Of a stretch of 64,000 nucleotides of DNA, positions 38,700-52,599 are shown in pieces. The notes under the pieces were generated by a model. The model was not told where the DNA came from. It saw only the letters and a program-made list of their open reading frames with translations, and did no database searches. Origin of the DNA: Seriola aureovittata (taxonomy: Eukaryota; Chordata; Actinopteri; Carangiformes; Carangidae); assembly GCF_021018895.1 (NCBI RefSeq), contig NC_079371.1, positions 7,274,501-7,338,500 of the forward strand, read 5' to 3'. The position numbers were made by a program, and so were the translations under genes. Position 1 is the stretch's first letter; each line of letters begins with the position of its first letter.

Positions 38700-38930
38700 T
38701 CCCTTGCTAATTAGTGCAGACTGCCTGCTGCCTTGAAGGGGGGGAGGGGGGGTGTCTTGGGAGCCCTGCTATTTGTCTTGAAGAATTACCGACAAGGAAT
38801 TCACGTCGCTCCTTAATCCCACAGATACTGGACAGAATTCAGCATTTACCTGACTGCAGCCACCTGTCAATTTGATTTAATGATTGTAATGATCATTTTT
38901 AGCCTCCACTCCTCTCTGCAGCCACGCAAC
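38700..38930. promoter_or_regulatory. Possible conserved noncoding block with palindromic TAATTA
   Basis: GCTAATTAGT at 38,706-38,715 contains the homeodomain core TAATTA. Further down, TTTAATGATTGTAATGATCA repeats the AATGAT word. Non-repetitive apart from a G-rich patch at about 38,738-38,752. Confidence 0.3.
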
Positions 38931-41099
38931 AGGGATGTGGCATAAGCTGTAGCCCACTTCACCTCCCCAAGGAGTCTCTCAGTGCAGACTATTTATGTGT
39001 CTCCATGCTGCAGCATCCTACTCACAGATGCGTCCACCACATTCCGCCATCATCTCTTATTTGTCTCCTCAGTATCTCGCCACACTTCCTCACAACTGTT
39101 GTTTCTCCACCCCCATACATTTGGAGAGCTGTCAGCACAGTGGTGACATCACTTTGCTCGGTGTCACGCTGCAGGACTGATGGCAACAGTGTGTAAATAT
39201 GACATAGATTTCAGGAAATAGAAATTTATGTATTAACTGCAACCATATCTCAAACTAACATCTTTGAAAGCACTGAAAAGACAGCACTGAAAAACTGGTT
39301 TCCAGATGTTGAAATTCTAAATTTTCAAGGATGGAGAAATAGTTTAGATACGCAGTGTGCTGCTGCTCAAGTGAGGAAGAACCTAGGTGGGTGTGTGGCA
39401 TCTTAAAGATATATGTGATAGGTGTTTGTGTGGGAATCCCATTAACATTATTTAGCCTGGGGTGGATCTCATCTCCATAGCAGCTGCATCTGACAAGCCT
39501 GCCATGGCACAACAAAGAAGCCAATCATTAATGTCAGCCAGGAGAAAAAAGAAGTATTATGTTTCCATGGAAGTACTACTCAGTAATGATGTCCATTTCC
39601 CTGCAGTTTGAACTTTTCCCTACTGGGCTAATAAGATGAAACTTTAATGACATCACTGGGTGTATTGTTCACTTCCATTACCAGATAGTAATACAACACG
39701 GCAATGTAATTCAGATAAGGTTGGAGTAAGTAGAGGTTCGATAAGAATACAGAATAACAATGTCTGCCCACGGAATATGTAGGAAAAAAAAGGACAAACA
39801 TTGTACAGTATGAAAGAGTAGGTTGACAGCGTTGACAGTGAAAGTGTGACTTTACTTTTGTACACTATGTGACAATGTTGCATATAGCACTCTGTAACAC
39901 TTCACAGAGGGTTGGATAAAATAATTAACTGAAATATTGCAAGACAACATTTTATAAAAAACATTTCAGAGCACAATGTTCAATTCATTCACCTGTAAGG
40001 GCTTAGTTACAGTAACCCTAATGTGTCTAAAAGTGTTTAAAAAAATTCTAATGCCACTGTGTTTTTAAATATCCATATAAGCAATTAACAATATTGCTTG
40101 TAACTCAAGTGTTGGTCTTCTGTACACCAGATATCAGATAGAAACAATATTTTGTAGCTATATCACAGTTAGTAAATTATGTATTTTTCAGTGTTAATAC
40201 ACTAAGCTGACAGTTTAAAAGCCACTTCTATAGCTACACTTAATGAAGCCCTGCAGGAAATCCTACCTTTATGAAAGTGTTAATGTTCTTGAATGTTGTT
40301 GATTCTACTTTATGACCATTTTGGAGGCTGTACATTGTGGTTCTGCTGAGCTGTACAGCACTGAACTAGAAGACGTTTCGATTTTGTATACCTCATTTAT
40401 TTTGTTGAAAGTAGACTAACTTTTATAACACCGCTCATACAATTCAACACCAGAAAACACAGCTTTTAAAATGGCCAGTTGAAACAAAACATTTTCTGTC
40501 TCAATAAAAACATTGTAACTGCCACGAATGCAGAAATTTATTTCAGGGACCAGATTGAAAATAAGCAAAGAGTGAGTTTTTGTCAGTATAATATGATCTG
40601 GACTGTTTTAATTGTATAGGTTATGTTCTTGCATTGGTTTATTTTGCAGGATCAGTGTGTGTGTCCTGTCCAGAACTTCAAGTAACAGGAGAGACATCTG
40701 TTTGCCAGTTAGCAGTCACAGTTGGTAAAGCACTAATCAATCTTGGATGCTCTCTGAGGACTAATACACCCCCATATCAGCAATGCCACACCCTGCCAAC
40801 AGAGCAGTAACAGGAGATTCTGTCACTGCCTAAGTAAAAACACAGCGCCATATCATTATCAGCCAGCAACATACTGTACACATCTTCCTCTCATCAACAA
40901 TCTTTCTAAATATGATCAAAGTACAAATTTATTTTGAATTGTAAGGGTGACAGCTTGCATTTAATATGTCAGTATATCTCTATTTGTAAGTCACCGACTA
41001 TATACTGTCATGAATTACAAAAGTGCTTGTGTACGGGAATGTGTGTACACACACGCACATGGAAGTTCTGCCATGTTTTTCTCCAAGTTTCCCGTCTTT
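38931..41099. other. No gene seen
   Basis: AT-rich. An acceptor-like TTGGTTTATTTTGCAG near 40,649 is followed by a short open segment and GTAAAG about 75 bp on, but the frame carries no information. Confidence 0.5.
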
Positions 41100-41545
41100 G
41101 TGAAAGTCACACTCACGTAAAGGTCACACTGTGCCAAGATAAGGAGGGCCTTTTACCACAGAGGGCGTGCCGTTGAGTATATACCCCTCTGTAATGCAGC
41201 AGTGAGGCTGCAGTGTATAAATGCCCCTGCGCCAGTGCCACATAAAATGGATGACACAGGCATAGGCTAAGAGGCTTTGCCAAAGCTGTGGCTTACCAGT
41301 CTCACAGGTGTTAATGTGCGCTCTGTCTGCCACCCTCACTGAGAAGATTGGGCGCCACACTCACTTTCAACAGCCCGGTGTCTGGCACAAAAGTCACCAC
41401 CTCCAGCCCATTCTACCCTTTTTTAGGCAACGTGAGTGATGTACCCATATCAATGACAGACATGGCAGGAGAGACTGGCGGCATTCCTACCTGTACCACA
41501 CAGAGCCTGACGAGTTTGTCTGATGCTATGCAGTGAGCGAGCAGA
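41100..41545. promoter_or_regulatory. Possible conserved noncoding block
   Basis: High-complexity, GC-richer sequence with frames on both strands that overlap and have no domains. Contains GTGTTAATGTGCGC and CAACGTGAGTGATG. Texture-based guess. Confidence 0.25.
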
Positions 41546-41595
41546 GTAATTCATTGTTTTGTTTTTCATAATAGTAGCTCTGACCAGGAAAGTTG

Positions 41596-41634
41596 GGAGG
41601 AGAGGAGAGGAGAGGAGAGGAGAGGAGAGGAGAG
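41596..41634. repeat. (GGAGA)n pentanucleotide microsatellite
   Basis: About eight GGAGA units. Confidence 0.95.
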
Positions 41635-42589
41635 TTCCTGTGTTCCATGGTAACAGTACAATGATAACTCCTAGGAGATCATCTGTAAAAAAGCAGAGAG
41701 GGGCTGGGAGGATTTACGGTCACTCTGGCTTCTGTGGAGTTTTTGATTGGGGGTTTCAAAGGAATCCAAACATAGGCTATAATCTTCAGTTTTTCTGGTC
41801 ATATAACATCATATAACATCTCTTCCACACAAAGTGGGCCAAAACCCTGAGCCAACCTGTGATTATTAGTATTTCTTTTTTTGTTGGGCTCTTAAATTCC
41901 ATAATTCTACAGCACAGCATTGACCACATCTTTTTTTGTGTCTTTTTCAGGTACCATCATCATTTCATGCCCTTTCTATCACTCTCTATCAGAGTGTATA
42001 TTGCTTGTGGGCTTTTTCTTTATTGTGAGAAGATGCTTGTAAACACAATTCACATTGCTAGCATCCTCTGGGCCATAGCTTGTCTTGTGTGCATAATGTG
42101 TGATTTTGAAGGAAAGTGAAAAGCCCGGTCTAGCATAGAAGCAGCTCATGATAAAAGACTTTTTTGGGATGATACAGCAACCGAAGATACAGGTTTTTCT
42201 TTTTACTTAAAAAATATCCTCTTTTCTGTCAGAGCTCACACTGTTACAGACTTAAAAACAGCTTTCCTTTTTCTGAAACCATGGGCCAAGGGAATTGCAT
42301 CACACTTACATCATTCCAAGCTACCAACAGTGTCCAGCCTCGTAAAAATGTATTTTATTAATTGCAGTATTGTGTGAAAACAAAAACAGAAGTGAGGCAA
42401 TAATTTTCAAATCATGGTCTATAAAACATTAATCGTCTAGCAAATTGAGATTGTTTATGTAAATGTTATGGTAATTATTCATCTATAATGAAATAATAAT
42501 CAATAATAATCATTTTATAAAGCATATTTTCACATCCTGTATAAGACAGCAAATGTTTCCCCATTTCTCTACACAGTATATCTCAGTAC
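41635..42589. other. No gene seen
   Basis: A short direct duplication of ATCATATAAC lies at about 41,800-41,820. Otherwise AT-rich unique sequence. Confidence 0.55.
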
Positions 42590-43340
42590 ATGTCAGGATG
42601 CTTATTTAAATGCTGTTTAGTGCTGCCTATGGATAGTGAACTTTAAGTGGGGAAGAGTGAAATCCCTCCTGTGTCTTTGTGGAATTGTGGGCATGAGCAG
42701 ACTGGATTTCAGCTCAATAGAAGCTGTAATTAGTTGTAATTTACGGGGCAACTCCTCCCCAGCGACCCCGCTGTGCAGAATCCCCTGGCCACTTGGAAAG
42801 ATCATGTTTTCTTGCACAGTGCATGGCACTCAAATGAACCACAACACTGCCATAATGGCTTGCTCCCCACTGATTTGCCCACCTTGTGTAAGGTAGCTGA
42901 AAGTCACTTCCTGTGATGCTCAGTGGAGCGTATGCACTGCTATTTCCATCTATTAAGATGTGAAGGAGCAAGGTTGCCCAGAGCGACCATAAACACATCA
43001 ATAATAGAAGCAATTGGAACGACTGGCAAAGTTGGTGGTAATGCGGAGATGGTACTGCTTGATGTGTTTGCACCATCAGTGGCTGCAACTGACAATGTGT
43101 TTTTAGATCTAATGATGCATTTGCATGTTATTCTCTGTGCTTGTTATTGTTCTGAAATCAGTCCAGATGCAATTTGAGCGCATCAATTTAGAGTCCAATG
43201 TTACTCAAGCAACTAATGGACTCTCAGGCAAAATGAAAATTGCTTCCTAATGATCTGACAAAGCTTGATGGGTGAATTTAAATTGATTAGTGTGCTAACA
43301 TGAATGTAATATGGAATTAGCCTTTGAGAAGTGTGATCAC
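42590..43340. promoter_or_regulatory. Possible conserved noncoding block with TAATTA
   Basis: A long high-complexity block including GTAATTAGTTGTAATTTACG (TAATTA at 42,727-42,732) and AAATTGATTAGTGTGCTAAC. Frames on both strands, including a 115-codon minus frame at 42,741-43,088, overlap and are not convincing. Confidence 0.3.
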
Positions 43341-43770
43341 ATTTTTCTCATACTTGCTGACCTTATTACATTTTAGCATTTTAGTGACTTACTGATAGTT
43401 ATTGCTTAGTACTGTATCCACTCCAGACCTTTTTTTTCCTCCTCTCATCCTGTTGATGAGTAATATATCGATGTTCTCATAAATAAGTGTCGTCATGGCT
43501 GTAATGAACTAAAAGTGCTACGAGTAGGACATTAGAAGGCACATTGAGTGTTTCTGTGGTTAATAATCATCAGTATGTAATTTTCTTGCTGCATAGTGTT
43601 GAGGATGTTGAGGGTTGGCACGGTCATCAGTGTTACTGGTGTTACCGGTGTTACGCGTTGTTCAGGCACACGCCAATTACATAACTTTTATCTTTTTTTT
43701 TTATGGACATGAAAACGATTTGGTCCATGTTTTACACTGGCCTTGAGAGCGCAACACACTGCAACTTAAG

Positions 43771-43827
43771 AAAACACATGCAAATAGACAAAACACAAGC
43801 AAATTCAGAAAACATCATCAATTTGAC
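43771..43827. repeat. Three imperfect ~19-bp tandem units
   Basis: AAAACACATGCAAAT, AAAACACAAGCAAATT and AAAACATCATCAATTTG follow each other. Probably a piece of a dispersed fish repeat. Confidence 0.4.
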
Positions 43828-46059
43828 AACACATGCCGTAATTTTCACATTACTTGATGTCCACATTCATCAAATAAAAAACTGAGGTGCTGAGGAGTTG
43901 CATCTCAGACAAGTGGAGTCTTATCATGTGACGAGTGGAGAGCTGACTGACAAGACGACGGCGAACAATTTGGTTTCAAAGTGAAAAGCAAAAGGACCTA
44001 CTCAGCAATATTTAGAAATTAAACCCATGCCAAATGAGAAACCGATAACACTAAAGAGGCAATCTGCTAACTTTGTCTGATGAAGGTGGCAGCATCTGGA
44101 GGTAATATTTCTAAGCTACAGATACTAAAGCCGACATCTTTTTTTGTAAAATTTCCGGTGGAATCAAAGCGAGTTTATCACCTGGTTGGGAAATTTCCAC
44201 ATCATGGCATCCCTGTTTCAGGATTTAAAAGTAACAATAGAAACCATTTTGAACATAGCACGTCTCTAAAACAAAACTTTACGCAATGTTTTACAAGATA
44301 CAAATTCAAGAAAAGGACATAAAATGAGAAGCTGATGCTGTAAACTGCATGCACCTGTAGATGTAATGCATGGTAAATTCTACCACTAAAGAATTTTGAA
44401 GAATTTAGCTAAAACAAACAACACAAATATTAAATGTGCACAGGAAGCAATATAGGGGGCTCAGCCAATTAAAGGCTAACACAGCAGTGTTAGAGTAGCT
44501 TGTTTACTTCATATAAATTTGAAAGTGATTAGTGTGACACTCTTCACTACAGTTCTATTATGTCCCCCAAATAAATAAATATTTGGTGATGATCTTTGTT
44601 GGCTCAAAAACCTTCCACATTTGGTTTTTGTTCATTTATTTATTCATGTTAAGAAATTGTGTGGAGCCAGTGAGAAACAGCTTCATTGTTTGCTTTATGG
44701 CACTGTGGTGGATGAATTAGGATATGTTCGCTCAAAAATACTGCAATCTGTGGCAAGTTTGCCTTCTAAAATTAGGTTAAGGCTCTTATGTTATTGCCAT
44801 CTTTGCCACAGGCTGTGAGGAGGCGTGTTGGCTTTAAGAAAGCACACTGGTCAAAAGAGAAAAAAAGTGGGGGAAAATGTTACGCAAATAAAAACTAAAT
44901 AAAAGACAAAGTAGAATGACTGCAGTTGACAATCTGTGTAGTAAACTGATGTAAAACAGATTAAGGGCATGTGGATTGTGTCTTGCAGAGGACCATAACA
45001 GTTTCTTTCAAGCAGACATTGGGCTTCAGTGCAACTCAGTATGATATTAAAATCAACTTGCAGAGACGTGATAGTTTCTTAAGCTGAGCCATACATCACA
45101 GTGACCGTTTTACTCCATTATCATCCTGTGGTCAGTAGAGACCGTTTCCAAAACTCTCCTTGTTGGTGTCCTCAAGGACACTGTGAAAAATGTTTGACAT
45201 TCACGTTGGCAGCTATGTGAACACTTAAAGGGCTACAACTGCTTCAAAAAGCGATTATTTTTTTCACAATTCACAAGGTTTTTTGTCCATTTTGAGTTAC
45301 CGTCAGTTAGAAATGTATGAAGGTAAAAGAAAATATTATTAGAAAATGGTGTGCCACAAAATGCCACATTAAATGACAGGACGAGAACATACCTCATGAA
45401 CTGGCTTTTAGGTTTAATCAAGTATTTGTAAGCGAGCTAAGGTAACCATCAGTGAGTGCAGAGAAGTGTCTGGCTTTTTCATTTCAAACCAAACAAACTT
45501 GCTACGTGAAAGTTTGGAGAAAAGAAGATAATGGTAGTGTAAGCACAGACTTGGTAAAGTTGAACTTTTGTCAGACAGAAACTATTTGTAATTTGCAAAT
45601 AAAATATGTCCATTTCCATTGTAATTTTATACAAGGACGGGGCCAATATGGAAGATGAGGGCAATGTCACAAACACTCTAATCTTTTAAGACCTCCTCAC
45701 AGAAAATCTGTAAATATCACCGTAATTTATACCTTCTCTCATTTACGAAAAATATAATTGCTGCATACTGTATTATAAGCAATATTGTTCTATTTATTGA
45801 AGAATTATTGAGACAAAATATTTTAATACTGATTACAGCAAGGCAAACACTTGCATACTTCTTTCATCTGACCTTTAAACAACCCTTGGGCCCCCTAGCT
45901 GGACTGTCTCCTTTTCTCCTAACTTAGCCATTCTGCTGATGATACTGTCCAGATGGTTTGTCCCTAGTTGTCACCAGAACAGAGAAGGAATGAAGGAGGT
46001 AAAGAGTGTGTTAGTAAAGGCAAGAAAAGCACAACATAGACCATTTGGGTTTGACCCAA
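43828..46059. other. No gene seen
   Basis: AT-rich, with small unrelated frames only. Confidence 0.55.
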
Positions 46060-46422
46060 ATGTTAGATTGGCTCCTCTGTCTCAGCATGAAGGACTGAGC
46101 GACACTTGATTACTGGGATGAGCTGGCAGCTGGAGCAGAGCACGACAAGCGCTCATCACCCCACCCCGCATCCTCTTCCCCTTCGCCTGCTCATCCTCCA
46201 CTCTGCTCTCGACCCTTTACAGCAGCTCACCTCGGTGAGGATGAATAATGAATGTGACTAGACACATGGGTCAGAGGTGACGTGTCTGTGAGGGAGCAAA
46301 TTCCTCCTTGATTAGTACATAAAAAGCAGGGCCCATCTGCCTCCTCTCTGGGATTTGACAGGGGTCTGGCCAGGAATGCCAGGAGCCCAGGGACAGCAGT
46401 GCAGACACGAGGCCTGGGCATC
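46060..46422. promoter_or_regulatory. Possible conserved noncoding block
   Basis: High-complexity sequence with GATGAATAATGAATGTGAC and CTCCTTGATTAGTACAT. Minus-strand frames are proline-rich only because of the neighbouring G-run. Confidence 0.25.
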
Positions 46423-46440
46423 GGGGGGGGGGGGGGGGGG
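46423..46440. repeat. G18 homopolymer
   Basis: Eighteen consecutive G on the + strand. G-quadruplex-prone, and a frequent site of assembly or sequencing error. Confidence 0.95.
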
Positions 46441-47279
46441 CTGGAAGTCCTCTGCACCGAGCAAGGAGAGACAAGGAGCACTCACTTTATCATCATCTAA
46501 CATCACACAGACTCTGTTGCATTGTAATGTGCAAAGCTTGAACTTGCCTTTAGGCATGTTAGTCTTAGTGCGGTGTATACAAATCAGGCTATCAGCCATT
46601 AAATGGCAAGAACAGCACTAACTGTTTTGTATTAAGTCATAAAACCTGAAAGTAATGGGAATTGTTTTAGGCTATCAATGCACAGGAATACATCTCTCTT
46701 ATACGGTAGTCATTAATATTTGAACAAAGATGTATAATATTTCCATTCTTCAAGGAGTGACTTAATAAAATGGGCCTCTTCCATTGTTACATTACAGTAA
46801 GCATACAGTTTTACAGTACTTATTCAGTTTTACCTTGCTGTCCTGGGTATGAACAAAGAAGTTCCTTTCATTCTGCCACTGGCTCTTGACCAGAGTGGTT
46901 CGGTTTATAATAGGCCAGAGAGAGAGCTGACTGCCTCCTGAACAGTTTTTAAATGACTCACACAAAGGTCTTTTAGAAAGTTCAAGGCTATCTGCAACAC
47001 TACCAAGAACCTCTTGATGCTACTGACCTCCCATGGGGGGCATTTTTGATCGTATTAGTCTTCATAGAAGGATTAATCGTTGGAGCTCCTCAGTAGAGTT
47101 GTCCATTCATTTACACTGACGGACTGGGGTGCAGGGAGCTATATTACCATACTGTATTCCATAGAAACAATGCAATATATATATGCCCTAAACGAGGACA
47201 GAGATAAGCAAACATGTTGGAAGAAGAAAACACGGAGCAGGTTCACCTCAATCAGAAAGAACATACCCTTCGGCAGCGG
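46441..47279. other. No gene seen
   Basis: Unique-looking AT-rich sequence. Confidence 0.55.
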
Positions 47280-47600
47280 CTATAATTAATACGCTAAATT
47301 GAATTGCAATAATCGACTAGGGGACTGGCCTTGTGCTCTAGAGGTAGGATGATTAAAATGTTAGGCTCCAGTGAAGGGGTGATCGGGACCCTGGTGAATT
47401 AAGGATTGGATTTGATGGGAGACAATGCGGCTTCTATTTTTCATTAATTAGCCTCAGATCCATAAAACCCGTGAAAGACTTCAATTGTGTATTACTCCAG
47501 CCTCTCAATTACATCCATTCATTAGCTCTGAATGGCCTCCACCAAAGCATTATAGCACATGCATATGAGAATAAAAGAGTGAATGAAAGATTGAGGAGAC
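47280..47600. promoter_or_regulatory. Possible conserved noncoding block, TTAATTAG-bearing
   Basis: Non-repetitive, with densely packed ATTA cores: ATAATTAATACGC at its start, TCATTAATTAGCC at 47,441-47,453, and CTCAATTACATCC and TTCATTAGCTC further on. This texture is typical of vertebrate developmental enhancers. No open frame of note crosses it. Confidence 0.35.
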
Positions 47601-48401
47601 TAGCCTAATGCCACTGGGTTTCATTATTATATGTGGGGAGTTTATGAAAAATGTTGAGGTCCTTTGTCAAATGTCAAAGGGATGGATGTTACATGGCCAA
47701 GATCCAACACAATACACATTTGTGTGGGATGTCAACTCATAATAAGTTTCTATTTAAAACATCTGCAGCAATTGTGTCCTTACAGACATTTATCAATATG
47801 AGCTTTTGAAGGTGCACAACCAAACCACCAATTTTCAATGTCCTTCTATAGTTTCTATGAGGCATTCGATCTTCCAATTACTGGCTTCTCTAAACACAAA
47901 TTCAAAGCAGGCTTTTATAGCTCAGTGATCGTGTAAGAACAAATGGAGTGTAATTGCCCACACAGGTGTACGAAGACTCCCTCATAGTCTTTAGATATAA
48001 TTCTTTAATTATAACCCAAGAAAACAAGTTGTATTTTTACACCAAACCACGAAAGTAGATATTCCTAAATCACTTAGATGCTCCTTCTGAGATTTCAAAC
48101 AATGTGCATGCAGACTGCAAATGCAAGGAGCTTTTAAATGAAGGACTGAGTCCTGTTGTGGCTCCTATAGGCACCAAACACAATCTGTGATTAAAATCTC
48201 CTTTGACATTTCTTTGTTGGAATGTCTTTGAATTACTCCAGCTCAATACTGTTTTGTTTTTCTCCCACAACCAAAAAGCCAAGCCTGAGGATTTACTACG
48301 TTTTGTTTTGATGCGTACATTTCCTTAAGAAGATTACAAAAAAAAAAGAATTGTCATATATCCTGTTTGCAGCTAGTCTCCCTCTCTTTGTGTCTCACTG
48401 C

Positions 48402-48404
<3 letters not shown>
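47601..48404. other. No gene seen
   Basis: AT-rich unique sequence, with a short A-run near 48,338. Confidence 0.55.

Positions 48405-48439
<35 letters not shown>
48405..48439. repeat. (TG)n microsatellite
   Basis: About 35 bp of TG. Confidence 0.95.
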
Positions 48440-48440
<1 letters not shown>

Positions 48441-48599
48441 TGCCTGTGGGTGCATGCATACACAGAGATAGAGAGGTGTAGTGACAGCATGAGAGAGGTG
48501 CATGGTTGTGTAATGAAACCCATAATTACAGGGTGAGAGACGTGTATTGTTCATGCGATTGACAAGTCCCTTTCAGTCACGAGTGCAGTTTTCTGTCAA

Positions 48600-50400
48600 A
48601 GGCCTGTTTTTTTCCCCACCCAGAAGGCCGCGCACCTTCTGCTGCAGCATGAGAACACAAAGGCATCACTCTCTTGGAGAGGGACTGTGCTTGGCGATAA
48701 TACATGATTTGCATTTCACTCTTGGATATGACAGGCTCCCCTATAGTACAGTAGAGCCTTGGGCCTAATTTACATTGTGTCCTAATCAGGTGCCATAATC
48801 CTTTGTTAGGGGACAAACAGTGGGAGCACATGACATTTATCTGCCTGATATGGCAGTGATATGGTTAGCCAGTGTACGTGTGTATTATGACAATAAAAAC
48901 AGGCTGCTGATGTGTTGGCATATTGTAAAAAGTGTACCTGTGTGCCTCTGCTGATATTTCTACTGATGTTGTGTGTTTATGGTACATCTGAGCTATACGA
49001 GTGAAGAGATACTTCCTCTTACCCTGAAAAGATGAAATTGTGTTGCAAATGGTTTTTTCTCAAGAACAGTCTGCATGTTAGGTGTCATTCATGTAATGAT
49101 ATCTTCAAGTGTCAGTTTTCACACCTGCGTTTTCACATGCTCTTCACCTCCTTCCATTTTTTTTTTTTAAAGAAAAAAAAACCTTGTACTGTGAACACAA
49201 TATTGTTCCTTGTCCTCAAGCACAGCCCCTCCCAACAGTGTAAGCAATTTTACCGAACACGGCTTTTCCTCTGACTAGTCTTCCAGAACAAAAGTTTCAG
49301 ACAGGAGAATCTAGAATGTCACATATCAGGTCAGTGCATCCGGGTATGTGATTCCTCAGATAATACACACTTTTAATTCCTCCTTACATGCCACTGGAGA
49401 ATAGTAGGAGCAATGGCTGCCCATAATTGAGCCATATTGTTGCTGAGCTTAGGATTCTTGTGGGAGATGAGCAGAAGATGGAGGAAAACACAAGCCTGAC
49501 ACTGGAGACAGAGGCGCAATCTGCTGTACATACCTCAAGCTCATATCGTTCCTTCTCCCATATCAATGAACTCCCTCACTATCTCAGCTTCCTGCACTGG
49601 TCATTTGCTCTTCTCAGGCTGATTGTAGTACACGTACACAGTGTTAACCCATTGCGAAATGTGCCAGTACTGGGCTGGTATCATTCCTGCTTCCTGATGA
49701 GTGATTAAACACATATGGAGCATATTGGCATTCCCAATGAGACAGCCGAAGGATATCACTCTCAGTTGCTAGGCCCCATTTGCAACCTGCAACTTTTTTA
49801 AAAATGAATTTGTCACATATCTGAGGCCAGGAGACTGCCCAGCTGAGTGCCACTTCCATTTGAGCTCAGTGGTTTGAACATTATCAGGAGGGACGTGTCA
49901 AAAGTGGCACAATTTGAATTGCATGTGAACTGCTTCACCATGTGCTATTGCTTGTTTTTTTGTGACAGGAAGACAAGCCCTCAAGCAATGATATTTTTTT
50001 CCACTTCGAGTGTTATCCTGGTGATTTCTCTTTCACACCGGAGATGATTGGAAGTGTTAACCATGTTTCCCGTGTATGACATGTCTTCCTGTCATCTGAG
50101 CGTTACAGCAAATTAATTCCCTCAGGACCCTAAGCCAGTTCTCCATTATGTTTACTATTTCCCCTTCACAAAAGTTCAAGCACTGTAATATCTAAGGTCA
50201 GAGGAGAAATTGCATTGTTTATTAATACTGAAAGCCTGTACAGGAGTTTAGATGGAGGAGAGTTTGGTGGATATGATGCAGCAGGAATTCCCGCAGGAAT
50301 CACAATTTGCCTCAGCATTCCCTGGCCCTTCACTGTTTAATAACTCAATAGATTACCTGGCGCATTTTCCAAGGACATTAAACTAAGTTCTCCTCAGGAT
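48600..50400. promoter_or_regulatory. Cluster of high-complexity noncoding blocks
   Basis: Three stretches (about 48,620-48,860, 49,380-49,860 and 50,110-50,400) are repeat-free and balanced, with words such as CCTAATTTACATTG, CCATAATTGAGCC and GTTTATTAATACTG. They are separated by simpler AT-rich DNA, including a T12/A9 run at 49,157-49,180. Candidate conserved elements only. Confidence 0.25.
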
Positions 50401-51159
50401 CGATGGGAAAGGACTTTTTGGATATCAACACTGTTCAATACTGCACACTTGATTTCCCACACCAGAGAGGCACCTACATTTAATTATAGCTCACGGAGTG
50501 GTTTTAATTCCAACTTTGTACAGTTACATAGACTAGCTGCCAGTGAGAAGAAGACAGACGCACATCACTGTATAGAAGAAATGAAAGACGAAAAAAAGAA
50601 ATCAGGAATTAAAAACACCAGTAAGACAGATTAGAAGACTCAGTAATACAATTTAAACACATTTTAAAGTTACATTAGGTGACTGACTCAAGGATTAATT
50701 TCTTTATAGGCTATGTATTTCATTAGAAAAAGACTGGCTTAAGTAGAGCACGTGAGAAATGGGCACTTATATTTCAGACAGGTGGCAGGTAGGGAGGAGT
50801 TATTGGTGCCCACTTGCTTTGTCAAAGGCAAGAAGGTCTTTGGAAGGTCTTTTTCAAGTGTGACACTCATTGCTGCAGACTATTTACCCACGCTTGTGCT
50901 TTTATTTATCGCACGGTTCCACACCATGAATTATCTAATGTCTTATGGACTGTAAATTTCCCTAATGCAGTTCTGCGCCCTTCCTCTACACTTACCTACA
51001 AACATACGCACGTGTGCACACAAGCACACACCACAACCAACCACAGACATACACATTCATAATACCCCTGAAGTCACCCTTTGTAGAACTACTCCCTCAG
51101 CTTTATCGAGTATTGAGGCAACAAAATACCCACTTTTGTTTGCGAGGGGGTAAGTGATG

Positions 51160-51680
51160 AAAGCCTCTGCCATAAGAACCCCTGGTGTCCTTTTGAGGCC
51201 CTTGTGAAAGCCGTAAAGCTGCTGTCACCAATCAATCAGTGAGAGTACCACAATATTGTTTACTAGCGCAGCTCATTAAGCAATGTAGCAGAACATGCTA
51301 ACTTAATTTAAAGGGAGATTTATTGTGGCCTGGGTAAGAGAGACCCAATGTCCCGGAGCTCAACACTATGCCATTGTGAATCTGGGTTGCTAAATTACAA
51401 CTAGGAGCTGCTGATAAATTGTCCTGTTCTCATCTAACCTGCTTACTGGTTTCCAGATAGACAATAATGAAGAATCATTTGACACTGAAGTAGCACACTA
51501 AAGTTATTTGCTATCGTGCCATCAAGCCTGACTGTTGGCCGGAAAAACCACAGTGGCTGCGTTATTAGTGGAAGTAAATTGGTAACATGTAGAGAGTTGG
51601 ATAACTCTCATTAACCAGGCAAAGCAGGTGAAGTTGCAATAGAAACTTCATTTTACACTAAAGTTAGGGGGGAGGAAAAA
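51160..51680. promoter_or_regulatory. Possible conserved noncoding block
   Basis: High-complexity sequence with no supported frame. Contains CTCATTAAGCAATG, AATTTAAAGGGAGATTTATT and GCGTTATTAGTGG. Confidence 0.3.
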
Positions 51681-52599
51681 GCAATCAAGATCGAAATTAA
51701 TTGCTCTTTACTTCTACCACTTCTTAGAAAATTACAGTTTAGGAAAGTGTTACTTGCCAAAGAATACAGCTGACAATAAAAAGAACAGATTTGTTTTTTC
51801 ACAATATAAAAGCCTCTGCACTGCATAATTGGCTAAAGCATTCTGAAGACATTTATAAATAACAAAAAAGAAGTGCAGTTGGCTGACAATTTCAACTTCT
51901 CTTACATACACAAACTCACTGCAACACAACCGTGGAAGTGAGACTGACACACTGACAAGCCCCCCACTGAGGATGAGGTCACACTGAAGCCCAGTGATCA
52001 GGACTCTCAATGGGGTGCTTTGGGCTTCTTCCCAGGCACAAGGTCCAGGGGCATCTCTCTTGCAAGTGCCTCTGGGGAGTAGTCACACTTTTAAAAGACG
52101 GAAATTAAGTGGAAAAATGTCTGCTCATTCACTGATGTAATTATCTGTCCTGGATTAACATCTGTTCGCAAGCTTGAGTGCCAAGTCCACTTCAACGTGT
52201 GCCAGTACCTCGTGGCAGTGCCGGGTATGTGTACCTGTGTCTATTTCCAAACGCTGTGTATCTTGGCACCAGCTGTAGCAACTTTTCACTCTGACATCCT
52301 CCACCCATTCAACATCTGCGTATTTATGTGAACATCTTGGCTGCGGTCATTGAGAATACCAACGTTGTGACACAACCTAATCAGTTTTTCCAGTTTAACC
52401 ACGACACTGTAGCCCAGGTTTTCTTTGATGCAAATTATTGTACAAATTACTTTGAGCTTTACAAAGCAGAAATAAATGTTAAAGTGCTGTACTATGTTTT
52501 GAAAATTATTTATTTCTATGACTTCCTCATATTACAGTTTCTTTTATTCAGTCCTCAGCCGCATTCAATGCTTTGGTATTTTCTCCCTACTCTCCTTTT
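51681..52599. other. No gene seen
   Basis: AT-rich unique sequence. Short frames such as 52,328-52,606 are unremarkable. Confidence 0.55.

Noticed and set aside
40649..40735. Possible small exon between TTTATTTTGCAG and GTAAAG
   Set aside because: The open frame is only about 28 codons with unremarkable content. Motifs of this strength are expected by chance over 46 kb.
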